64,000 nt of DNA from assembly GCF_028372415.1 (NCBI RefSeq), contig NW_027325142.1, forward strand, positions 87,501 to 151,500, written 5' to 3'. The stretch is from Notamacropus eugenii. Taxonomy: Eukaryota > Chordata > Mammalia > Diprotodontia > Macropodidae. The notes under the pieces were generated by a model that did not search any database, was not told the DNA's origin, and saw only the letters and a list, made by a program, of their open reading frames with translations. This document shows positions 27,201 to 40,500 of the stretch, one piece after another (the first letter of the stretch is position 1; the number at the start of each line of letters is the position of its first letter). Both the position numbers and the translations under genes were made by a program.

Positions 27201-30200
27201 GCTGAGGAAAATAACAGCTTTAAAAAGACGCTAACTCAATTGAAAAAGAGGTCCAAAAAGCCAATGAGGAGAAGGAGGTTTTAAAAAGCAGAATTTGCCA
27301 AATGGAGGAGAAGGGTCAAAAGCTCACTGAACAAAATAATTCGTTGAAAGAGAGAACTGAGTTCAGGGACACGAATGATTTTGAGTTAAACCAAGCAGTT
27401 AGTAAACAAAACCAAAAATTTGAAAAAATAGAAGACAATGTAAAACAACTCATTGGAAAAACAACTGACCTGGAAAACAGATCCAGGAGAAATAATTTAA
27501 AAATTATAGGACTACCTGAAAGCCATGATCAAAAAAAGAGCCTAGACATTATCTTCCATGAAATTATCAAGGAAAACTGCCCTAATGTTGTAGAATCAGA
27601 GGGCAAAATAAATAGTGAAAAAATTCACCAATCACCTCCTGAAAAAGACCTGAACAGAGAAACTCCTAGGAATGCTGTGGCCAAATTTCATAATTCTCAG
27701 ATCAAGGAGAAAATACTGCAAGCAGCTAGAAAGAAACAATTTGAGTACTGTGGAACTACAATCAGGATAACACAGGATATGGAAGCTTCAACATTAAGGG
27801 ATTTAAGGGCTTGGAATGAGATATTTCAGAAGTCAAAGGAACTGGGATTGAAACCAAGAATCACTTACCCAGAAAATCTGAGCATAATACTTCAAGGGGA
27901 AAAAAGGTCATTCAATGATATACATGACTTACAATCATTCTTGTTGAGGAAAAGACCAGATCTGTACAGAAAAATTTGACTTCCCAAGACAAGAATCAAA
28001 AGAAGTATGCAACGGTAAATAGGAAAGAAAAATCATAAAAGACTCTCTAAAGCTGAACTGTTTACATTACTACATGGAAAGAAAATATTTTTAACTCTTG
28101 AATCTTTTCTTAGTATTTGGCTAGATGGAGAGATTGTACATCACACACACACACAGAGAGATAGAGAGTACAAGGTGTGTTATATCAAAAGAGATGATAT
28201 CCACACAAAAAAATACAATAAAATAATTAAGGGGTGAAGGAGGAAAATTCCGGGAAGAGAAAAGGAGAAATGGAATGTGTCAGGCTCTAACTCATAAAAG
28301 AGATAAGAAAAATCTTATTCAATGGAGGAGATAAGGGAAATGGGGGGGGGGGAATAAAGCTTTACTCTCCACATGTAGCTGAAGGAGGGAATAACATGCT
28401 CACTAAATCTGATATGAAAATTTTTATCACACCACAGGAAAGAAGGAGAAGAGGTGAAAAGTGAGGTGAGGGGATTGTTAGAAGGGAGGGCAAATGGGAG
28501 AAGGGAGTCACTAGAATTAAACACTTTCGAGAAGGGACAAGGTCAATGTGGTGGGTAATATAATTAGTACTACACAACATGATTATTATGGAAGTCTTTT
28601 GCAAAAGTACACATATTTAGTCTGTATTGAATTGCTTCCCTTCTCAGTGGAGCTGGGGAGGGGAGGGGGAGGGAGAGAAGTTGGAATTCAAAGTATTAGA
28701 AATGAATGTTGAGAATTTTTATTGCATATAATCGGGAAATAAGAACTACAGGGAATGGGGTATAGAAATTTATATTGCCCTACAAGAAAAGAGAGAAGAT
28801 GGGGATAAGGGAAGGGTGGGGTGTGATAGAAGGGAGGGTACATTGAGGGAAGGAGTAATCAGAATGCAAGGTATTAGGAAGCAGGCGGAGGGGAGTGATG
28901 GGGAGAAAAATTGGACATGTTGCAAAGTGAGGTAAAAGCAATTAGTATCAAAACAATTGACTGAATTAATTACTGAGAATAAATCAACGACATCTTTAGT
29001 CTGGGGAAAAGAATTTCAGTCTAAATTTCCTAGATGAAGGTAGCCTCAGGTAAAATTTGGCACTGATGGAAAAGTTAAGGTTTTAATGGTAAATTTCATT
29101 TTATTGAATTTAATCAGGAACTAGAACATGTATACAAAGGCATGTAAGCTACTTAAGACTTGCCTCAAAAGATGTACCTTAGCCAAAGTGAAAATTGTAA
29201 TCATATTTGAAACCTGGTTATTGGAACTTGCCATTTTTTAGATGCTATGGGTATATTTAGTAACTGTTCTGAGTCTAACTCCAGGTATGGGTAGCAAGAA
29301 AGGCGATCTGAGCCTCTAACCCATAATGTCAGTAAGCTGGTGAGATGCTGGTATGAACTGCAAAAGGTGATCTCTTCGGAAGAGTAGGAGAGCGGCTGTT
29401 CAGCCTGGGCTGAGGTAGGATTCTCCTGCCTCAATTTCCCCACTAACACCTGGCAGACCTTGAGCCTGACTGAATGCAAATGGATGATCTAATCCTGCCT
29501 GGAACTGACATGAAGTCGGGTAGATATTGTATCCCTGCAATGTCCCTAGTCTTGGTGGCAATTTCCTACAGCCAAAAGGTTTGCAAGCTTAATACCAAAT
29601 CTATTCAATTATAGATTATTGGTAGGGGAGCATCCGAGGTATAGTCTAAAATTAAGCTATTAGGCACAGGACTTTAGACGAACAACAATAAGTTAGAGTC
29701 TTTTAATTCTTAGCAATACTGTGGAGACAATTAGGTCAAGAGCTTGTGAAGTTAGCAACCTAAATATTATTTGTGTCTCAGTTGGTTAATGTTTAAAAAA
29801 AAATCTTTTGTAGTCCATACTGTAAATGTTTTAAAAAGAAATATCACTTGACCAAAAGTTTGAATTGTTTTGCCTACTGTAAACTGTGTTAGAAAATTAA
29901 AAATTGAAAAAAAAAAGAAAAAAGTCAGAAACAGAACACTTGAGAATGGATGGGTTGAAAAGAGAAAGATTTGGTTAAATAGGGTAATAATAGGATAGAG
30001 AGAAATACATAGTAATCGTAAATGTGGAAAATGTTTTACAGCATGTTTCTCTCACAAAGATCTGATCTTTCAAATGCAGAGAGAATGGCGTCAAATTTGT
30101 AGAAAAAAGGACAATCATTTCTCAATTGATAAGTGGTCAAATGCTCTAATACACAACTAACAAAGCTATTTACAGTCACATGAAAAATGATCTAATCGCT

Positions 30201-31481
30201 CTTGATTAGAGAAAAGCAAATTAAAATAACTCTAAGATACCACTTCACATCAGATTGGCTAGTATAACAGAAAAGAAAAATGAGAAATGTAAGGGATGTA
30301 GGACAACTGAGCTAATAAGGCTACTTTTGAAGCAGTATAATGAATTAAACATTCTATAGAGCAGTTAGGAACTGTGCCTAAGGCTATAAAATAGCCTTTA
30401 TATCCAAAGGCTATAAAATCATGGATAGGCTTTGACTAAGCATTATCACAAATAGGTCTGTACCCCAAAAGAAAATGCAAAAAAAGAAAATACCTATATC
30501 AGCTATTTTGCTGCAAGTTAGTAAGTAAAGAATTAGAAACAGAGGACATGATCATCAATTGGGGAAGTTATTGTCTATGACTATGAGAGAATACTATATG
30601 ATGATCAGGATGCTCTCAGAAAAACCTGGAATGACTTCTATGAACTGATGCCAAGTGAAATGAGCAGAACCAAGAAAACACCATATACACTAATAGCAAT
30701 ACTGCATGATCATCAGCTGTCAATGATTTAGGTATTCTCAGCAATACAGTGATCCAAGTCAATTCTTAAAGCTCCATATAGTCAAAATTATGATTTCCTC
30801 AGCAGCAATGATAGTTGGGCCACAAGGAAAGCTGAGTGCCACAGAACTGATGCTTTCCAATTGTGGTGCTGAAGACGACTTCTGAGAGTCCAAATCAGTC
30901 AATACTTAAAGAAATTAATTCAGGCTATTCACCAGAAGGTCAAAGACTGAAGATGAAATATAAAATACTTTGGGCACATAATAAGAAGGACTTATTGGAA
31001 AAGACCTTGATGTTGGGAAAGATTGAAGACAAAAGGAAAAGGGAATGGCAGAGGATAAGACGGACAGAGAGTGTAATGGAAGCAACAAATATGAGTTTGG
31101 GCATACTTTAAGAAATAGTGGAGGATGATGCAGGGCCACAATGGCTGAGTCAAAACTGGGACCCACCTGAGCTCTCCCCCACCACTCCGTATACCTTTAA
31201 AAATGACTCCAAACAAATTCTAGAGCAGCAAAACCCACCAAAATCCTGATGACCTTTCCAACCCTTGGAATTAATCCAATAAACGAATGATATACTCCTC
31301 CTCAGTATTTTTGCTACGTCATCTCATGTCTCACCTCCTGCTTATGTTTGTAGTCCAATGCTCCATCCCGGGATTTCTCTCTCTCCCTCCCTCTCTCTCT
31401 CTCCCTCTCTCTCTCTCCCTCTCTCTCTCTCCCTCTCTCTCTCTCTCTCCCTCTCTCTCTCTTCCTCTCTCTCTCTCCCTC

Positions 31482-31519
<38 letters not shown>

Positions 31520-34500
31520 GCTCTCGCTCTCTCGCTCTCTCTCCCCCTCTCTCTAGTCTTGAGCTTTTGATAATCTCATGAATAGCTCTCTTGTATTCAG
31601 TTCTCTCTAAACTGATGACTCTCAAATTTATATACCCACCCACGTTGCTCTCCTGACCTCCAGTCCTGTATACTAACAATAATAACCACACTAGCATTCA
31701 TATAGACCTTTCAGATTTGTAAAGTACTACTATCACCAAAAGACAAAGTGAAACAAATTTCCAGCCCAAGACAACATGAAAGGTCAGCAGTAAGGTCTGT
31801 TGCACCTGGGTTCTCATCCAGGAGGAACCCAGCCCAACACAGGCCCCAGCAACCCAGGAGCACGTCTTGGGAGCCAGTGAATCAGCAGTGGCTGCTTCTG
31901 CAACTCTCAACCCACAGTCAGTAAGCGGGTCAACCAGTCGGTCAGAAGGACAGCAGAGAGATCTTGTTGCTGGCACTGAGGCATGATTTTGTTGCTTTGC
32001 CCATGCTCAGATCCAGGTCGCAGTTCTGGGCAGCAGTCCCTGGGTAAGAAGCAGCGCTGGTGTGGCAGAGGCACAAAAGAGCGTTTGTGGTCACTCACTG
32101 ACCAGAACATGGGCCAGGAAAGGAGTAAGCACCCCTCCCTACATCATAGCCCCTTGGGAGAACTGAAGGCTCACAGGTCCCTAGAAGTATCTTGGAAAAC
32201 ACCAAAGCCCTGAAGCTTGGGGGACCTCCACCCTAGAAGCAGAGAGCCCTCGTTTACAGAGTTAAATAGGCAAGCAAGTAATAGGCTGGAAACATGGGTA
32301 AACCACAGAAAAACTCTGGCTACTGAAAATTATTATGGTGACAAAGAAAATAAAAACACACACTCAGAAGAAGGCAACAAAGTCAAAGCTCCTACATCCA
32401 AAGCTCCTAAGAAAAATATGAATTGGTCACAGGCCATGGAAGAGCTCAAAAACCATTTTGAAAATCAAGCAAGAGAGGTAGAGGGAAAATTGGAAAGAAA
32501 AATGAGAAAGATGCAAGAAAATCAATGAGAAACGAATTAACAGCCTGGAAAAGGAGACCCTCCAAAAATATTGAAAAAAAACCACCTCAAAAACTGGCGA
32601 AAGAGACCCAAAATGCCAGTGAGAAAAAGAATGGCTTAAAATTGACCAAATGGACAAGGAGGTCCAAAAGTTCACTGAAGAAAATAGTTTCTTAAAAATT
32701 AGAAAGGAGCAAATGAACGCTAATAACTTTGTGAGAAATCAAGAAACAGTAATACAAAACCAAAAGAATGAAAAAGTAGATGACAAGAAATATCTCACTG
32801 GACAAACAACTGATCCTGATATTGTGAAAGACTGAAAGAAAAGGCTTAATTTTTCCTACAATATTAATATAATATCTTCTAAGTCTTCCTTTTACTGTCA
32901 CAGAAGTCATCCTCCCAAGTCACTCACAGATAATAACCTAGTGTCACCTTTTACTCCTTCACCTTAACTCTGCTATATACAGTGCTTTTCCAAATCTGCC
33001 TAAAGTAGACTCTATTTCCCTACATAAATTCCATCTCCTGCAGATACTCTATTTTCCCTCAAATACTGCTACAGTGATGAAGGACCGCATTACTTCATAC
33101 CTGGACTAACGCAATGATCTGCTTAGTGGTTTGTCTGCTGAGTCTCATCGTACTCCAAACCATCGACCATTCAGCTGCCAACATGTCACCTTGACCTCCA
33201 GGAACAAATAGAAAAGCCCCTGTTTGACCTTGGAAGCCCTCTATAACCTAATGGTTTCTTAAAAAGTAAGAATGGAGCAAATGGAAGCTAACGATTTTGT
33301 GAGAAATTAGAAAACAAAAAAACAAAAGCAAAGGAATGAAAAAATAGAAGACAATCAGGAAAAAAAAAGAAGATGCTGGAAAAAAATGACCTAGGAAATA
33401 GATTCAGGAGATGATCAAACAAAGAGCCTAGACATTGTCTTTCAAGTACATATCAAGGAAAACTGCCCTGATATTCTAAAACCAGAGGGTGAAATAGAAA
33501 TGCAAAGAATGAACCAATTGCTCTTGAAAGAGATACTAAAATGGAAAATCCCACTATTATTATAGCCAAATTCCAGAGCTCCCAGGTAGTTGGAGAGAAA
33601 TACAATAAGTCTTTGACAAGACGACTACATGGTTTGCATGTCTACACATGCATATCCTGTTGTCTTCAAAATGAGGTGGGATGGGAAAGAAAGGAAGAGA
33701 ATTTAGAACTCAAAGTTTTAAAAATAAATGTTGAAATTCTTTTAATATGTAACTGCAAAAAAATAAAACACAAAACAATTTTTTAAAAAGACCTGGAGTT
33801 AACCATGTCTCAGATCATAAATTTCTTATTGCAAGCGATTTAAACGGAAAAATTAAAGGAAACAATCAGATCACAGAGGCATGATTTAAACAACTTCCCT
33901 TATGAATATGAAGTGGAAATGATGAATGGGTTAAAAGAGATTAGCTCCAGGAGACAGCATACTTGAAGAACTATGGACAGAAGTTCACAATAATGTACAG
34001 GAGGAAGGAACAAAAACCATTCCGAAGTAAAAAAAGTAAAATGGATGAATGTCTCATAAGTTTCTTTAAAAAATTGCTGAAAGAGAAAGGAAGAGCAAAA
34101 GGGAAAGGTGTATCCAATTGAACACAGAATTCCAGAGAATAATAGAGATAAGAAATTTTTTTGAAGAGCAAAGAAATAAGAGGGGATATCTTTTTATGAA
34201 AAACTGTTCTTTGGAAGGAAAGATATTGCGTATCTAAAGAGCAGACTAAAATGCAGAAACATCACCTTGCTAATATAGTCAAAGTTATGGTTTTCTCATT
34301 ATGGCTGTGTAAGTTGGACTCTTTTTGCTTCAATCTTTCACAACAACAGTGTTCTTTCCGAAGAGTAGTATGTTCAAATGATTTGCCCAGGGTCACACAG
34401 GTACTGTGTAAGGCTGCATTTGAACTGAGGACTTCCTGATTCCATTACTGTATAACATATATGTGATAATATTACCATGTGTAGCAAAAATAGCTTATAT

Positions 34501-37500
34501 TTATGTTAACACAACAATTTACTAAATGCTTTCTTTATAGAAAGGCAGCTGGGCATATTGGACAGATAATACGGAGAGAGTAGAATTCCTACCTATGACA
34601 CATTTTGGTTGTTTGGTTGTTTGACCCTGCGTAAGTAAATTCTCAGTATGCCAAGCAACAATCCAAGATATTAACTTGAAGGGATGGTTTCTTTATTTAC
34701 ATCAACCCTATGGGTTTAGCGATTTAAATATTAACATTAACCTTTTTATTGATGAGGAAACCCAAGCCCTTTTAAAAAACTAAATTATTATGATTAATTT
34801 TTAAAATCTCACCAAAATATCTCTTTTATATACTAGGCTTAATAATAATATTCAAATTATCATATACACCTTTGGTAGCATAGGGGTGTCCCTCTTTTTC
34901 TTCTTTTCTGCATCAGTGACATCTAGTAAATCTGGCTCAAAGGCATAAAGCTCAGTCAGTTCATTCAAAGTAAAATGGCGTTCAACTTGCTGTTGATCAA
35001 TAACCCTAAAGGACAGTGACTGTTTGGTTACTTGACGTTCATAGATCTTATCTTCCATGGTTCCCTGTATAAGAATCAGAAACATATGTACACTTTACTT
35101 CATAGATTTTGGTTATGCAAAGGCAGTGCTTGATGTTTGAATTCATAAAACTCTTTTTGACTACTGAACAAATTTGTCTTATTGTAATTTCTCCCCTTCT
35201 CTTTTCACAGAAAGCATTCTAATACTTTTCAAAGGCAGATGAAACAGATCATTTTATTACTTCAGTAGATCATGTCAAAATATCATCATGTATCCTCTAG
35301 CAGTCATTAACATCCTACCTACATTTCTTTTGAACTGTTCATGTTTTCAATGTAGTTCTTAAATATGTCACAAATAACTGATTATAATATTTAAAATATA
35401 TTACATTTTCTTTTTCTTTGAAATATTATTCTGTCTAGCAAAATGTTTTTGTTTTGGAGGAAGTTTTTTAAAATTTTTCTCTAAATAGTGTTTTACTTTT
35501 TCCAATTACGTGTTTTCAACACTCATTTTTTGTTAAGATTTTGAGTTTCAAATTTTTCTCCTTATTGCTGAGACAACAAGCAATCTGATACAGATTTTAC
35601 ATGTGAAATATATTTCTTCATTAGTCATGTCGTGATTGAAGAAACAAAAGGGAAAAGTCAAACACACAGGAAAAGGTGAAAATAGATTGCTTCAATTTGC
35701 ATTCAGACTCCATAGTTCTTTTACAGCATGTGGATAGCCATCCTGAGTACTTTGGATTTGTCTTAGGTCCTGGCATTGCTGAACAAAGCTACCTCTATCA
35801 AAGTCACTCATCACATTCTGTGGCCCTTACTCTGTAAGATGTTCTGTTTATTCCGCCCATTTGTGTCAGCATCACTTTTTATAAGTTTTATAAGTTTTTA
35901 TTGTCCAGGTCTCTCTGAAATTATGTCTATAGTTTCTTACATCATTTTAATTGTATACCACGAATTATCTAATTACTAAATCTTCCATTTTCTCAAGTCT
36001 TTTTTGTGTATCTGCTACAGCTGACAACGTGGACCACATCTCATCCAGTCTCTTCTCTAGGTTTATCATACTTTTTTTCTGATGCTCATATGAATATTCC
36101 TTTTTAGTCTGTTTTATTGGCTCCATCATTAATATCATGTATGTTAAATACAGGTGTCCCCAGTGTTTGGTTATAAGCTCTTTTAACTTTGCTCTCCCCA
36201 CTGCCTTTTGGTAACCACTTGTTACCATCATCTCTATGCTGATGTCTCCTAGATTTTCAAACTGTGTGTATAGAAAACCAACATTAAACATATAAAAATT
36301 GAACTCATTGTTTTTCTTCTTAAACCTTCTGTTCTTTCACACTTCTCTATTGTTGTTTAAGATGCCACCATCTTCCAATCTCCCAACTTTGGGACCTCAG
36401 AATTATCATCAATCTTCCTTACTACACATACACAAATCTTGCCAAAAACTTGTCATTTCCATCTTTACAAAATCCCTCGCATTTAACTTTTTTTCCAATC
36501 ACTCAACTGCCACTATTTAATAAACTCTAACAGCTCCTTATTATCTCCAGGATAAAATCTTACAACTTAGGTTGTAAGGATTTTCTATCTTCTTAAGCAT
36601 AACTACCTTCCACTTATACTGACTCAGTGAGTGACTTTTTGCTATTGCTTGCACATGATTCCATTTGCCAGTCAAGTGCCTTTTTACTGTTATTCTATGT
36701 TCACTATTTTTATCCCTAAAGCTTCCTTTCTTTCCTGAAGTTTCATTTTACTTCTATAGGAGGCCTTTGTTCCTCTCAATGCTGATTGCTTCCAATATAC
36801 TTTATATATCTCAAACAATAGAGTAGTTCGCATGCTGTAATGTCACTGAGGAAGGGGTTGGTTTTGCTTCTCTTTGAAATCCCAGTGTTTGACACACTAA
36901 CTGGCACATATATTGATATATTTCACGTGTCCCTGTGTGTATACACACACACACACATATGATATATTATATATATTAATTAGGGAAGGGGAATTACTGT
37001 GATCAATGAACATATTTTGACATGATCTTGTATATTTAAGGAAAATTTTAAAGTTGATTATATATAAAGAATGGAATGTCATTTTGCTTACCCATAACTG
37101 CTCACTAACTTCAAACTATTGCTTGTACTTTCAAATTTGTTACTTGAGAAGTTGAAGCCTACCTGAGCTAAAAACCTGTACACAAAGACTGGTTTACTTT
37201 GGCCAAAGCGATAAACTCTGAATATGCTCTGAATATCATAGGAAGGATTCCAAGAGGCATCAAAGACGATTACTCGATTAGCAGCTACCAGATTAATTCC
37301 AAGAGACCCTGCTTTGGTAGAAATAAGGAACAGTCGGCCCCTAGAAATTTAAAAAGAAAAAGAAAATAAAGATTATTCTTACAAAATCAATAAATGTCAT
37401 AAAATATTGCCTTTATGAGTTAGAAAATGTGAGTTCATTTGCCAATATATGCCATTTGCCAGAAAGAGAAGTATGTAGCCAAATGTTCTAAGCAGAGTAC

Positions 37501-40500
37501 TTCAAGTATCAATAACACATCAAAATATAAAGGGAAAAGTATACTGACATTTAATCATAAATCTCTGATTCACTTATTTATTCAATTAACAAACACTTAC
37601 TTTCTTTCTTCCAATATCTCAACCCACAAATTAAAGAGCAGACAAAATCAAAAAACTGAAAATTCTTTTTGTAAACAAACAACATAAATTTCCCTACACA
37701 TCAAATGAAAAAAAAAACAACATATCTCATTCTGCACCTTGAGTCTAGAGTCTGTCAGGAGATGGACAGCAAATCACTGGTACAATCAAACCAAACAAGC
37801 CAAAAATTAAAATCCTTAACATTTTGGAAGTTGTTTGTCTTAACACAAATGTTATTGGTATTGCAAAAATTGCTACCATTGTTCTCACTTTTTTCAGTAC
37901 TGAGTTCATATAAGTCTTCCCTTAAATACTTCTCTTAAATACTCCCTTTAATCATTTCTTATAGAATAGTACTCCATGAAATTCACATATCTTAACTTAT
38001 CCAGCCCTTCCCCAATATATAGGCACCCTACGTTGCCAGTTCTCTGTCACTACAAAAAGAAGTGCTAGAAATATATTTTTAGAGACAGAGATCCTTCCCC
38101 TTTTTGGATCTTTCTGAGCTCTTATCAGCACAGTACTGTGAAATCAAAGGGTTTGCACAGTTTAGGGACATTTTTCATGACATCTTCTATTCCATTTTTG
38201 ACCTACTTATGGATTTCAATAATCACTAGATGAAATAACAGTTCTAGCTATAATGTTCCTGGTTTCTCATGGTCCTGTCTATTGTTTCCCTTTTTTCTAT
38301 TATCTTCGCCAATCTAATAAGTATAGGGTAGGAACTTGTAATTATTTTAATTTGAATTTAACTATTACTGAGGCAAAGTGTTTATATGGATTCTTATCAT
38401 CTGAATTTATTCACTGGAGAATTGCATGTTAATATTCTTTGACCATTTAACTAGTGCAGTAAGATGTCTTCCTATAAATGTTCATCAGTTCTTTATATAT
38501 CTTGGAAGGTGCAGCTAAGTGGATACTCAGTAAGAGCAAAGTTTAAATCTGGCCTCAGACATTAAGTCATTTCACCCTGTTTGCTTCAGTTTTCTTATCC
38601 GTAAAAGGAACTGAAAAAGGAAATAGCAAATTTCTCCAGTATATTTGCTAATAAAATCCCTTATGGGGTCAACTAAAAGTCAAAGATGAATGAAACCCCA
38701 CAATTACAACATATCTTGGAAATATGACTTCATGCAAAAAAAAAAAAAACAAAACCTTGCTACCAAAAAAATGAATCCTAATTACCTGCTTTTCTTTTAA
38801 CTGTAGCTGCATTGGATTGATTTACGAAAAAAATTAATTTTACATCATCAAAATTGTTCATGTCATTCTTGATAATCGTCTCTCTCTTCCTCAGTTACAC
38901 ACCCTTCCTTGATCAGTAGATCTGGAAGGTAATTTTTGCCTTGTTCCTCTAATTTATCATACAATCATTTATATCTACATGATAAGTCCATACGGAATTT
39001 ATCTTGATATATTAAGTGTTGTCAATATTGTAGTTTCTGCCAAACTGCTATGTAGTTTTTCCAGCATCTTTTGTTGAACAGCAAGCCCCTTTCTTAGTGG
39101 TTGATTGAGGTTCACTGATTCTACAATTTGTGCAACTTATCTGTTCTACCCATTACCCACTGTGCAAGTTAGGGGTCTGAGTGAACAAAGTGCTACAGTT
39201 AAGAGCCAGGATAACTAGAATTCAAATCCTGACTCAGACATACATTTGTTTTATGGCCCCAGACAAATCTCTTACCTTCTCTCAGTTTGTTTACTTATCT
39301 TTAATATGCTTACAATAAGAATGAAATGAAATTTCAACTGAAAGGCAAACTTACAGATGCTAACTTTTATTCTTACTAGCTCTTTCTATTATCAGTCTCT
39401 CTACTTTTTAACTACAGCCAAGTAATTTGAGGATTACTGCTCTGAAGCATAGTTTAAAATGTGGTGCTGCTACATAGCTTTCCTTCTGACTTCTTTTTCC
39501 CCATAAATTCTTGATCTTTTATTTTTCATCTCCAAATGAATATCTTTATTATATCTTTCTAGCTCTACAAAATGACTCTTTGATGGTTTAATCAGAACAG
39601 CAATGAACTGGTAAATGAATATAGGTAAATACAGTCAATTCTATTACCTGAATAGTCAATATTTTTATTTTATATCTTTCTATTTTATTGAATCTACTAT
39701 TTCAATTATCTGACTAGGTTTCACTAAATAAACCATAACGTCATCTGCAAAAAGCATTAATTTTCCTTTAATTCTCTCAATTTCTTTCTCTTCTCTTATT
39801 CCTACAATTGGCATTCCTTGCACTATATCAAATAGTGACAATGAACAAAAATATTTATCTTAATTTTATTAGAAAGACTGCTACCTTATTTTCATTACAA
39901 ATAACTAACCCTGAAAGCAGCTGACTCCAGGTTTTAGATAAATACTACTCACCATGTTAATGAAAAGTCCATTTATTCCTATGCATTTCGAGCTTGTTTG
40001 CTTTTAAACAAAAATAAGTACTACAATTTAAAGGGAAATGGTGACAATCAAAGACAGTCTTGACGGATATTAGAGTAGATGACTGACAATGGAGAAAAGG
40101 AAAATTATCTAATTTTTTCTTTGAAAATCTATTTTTCCCTGACAAAGAAAACATCTTTAAAATGGAAACACAAGGAAAAGTACACTAAAACAGATCAAAA
40201 TCTGAAAGTGAGGCAATTATAAGGTGTTCAGTGCAATTTTCCTTGATAATTTCTTTAACTATGATATCTAGTTTCATTTTTCATAATGGCTTTCAGGGAG
40301 TGCAATAATTTGTAAATTATTTCTTCATGCACTATTTCCAGGTCAGTAGCTTTTGCAATAAGATATTTCACATTTCTTTCTGTTTTTTAATTCTTTTGAC
40401 TTTGTTTTATTGCTTTTTGATGTCTCAAGAAGTCTTTAGCTTCCACTTGGCAATTCTAATTGTTAAAGAATTTTTTTCTTCAGCAAAGTTCTGAACCTGC

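Noticed and set aside
31287-31697. Ser/Leu/Pro-rich (+) and Arg/Glu-rich (-) open frames
   Set aside because: Artefacts of the CT microsatellite.
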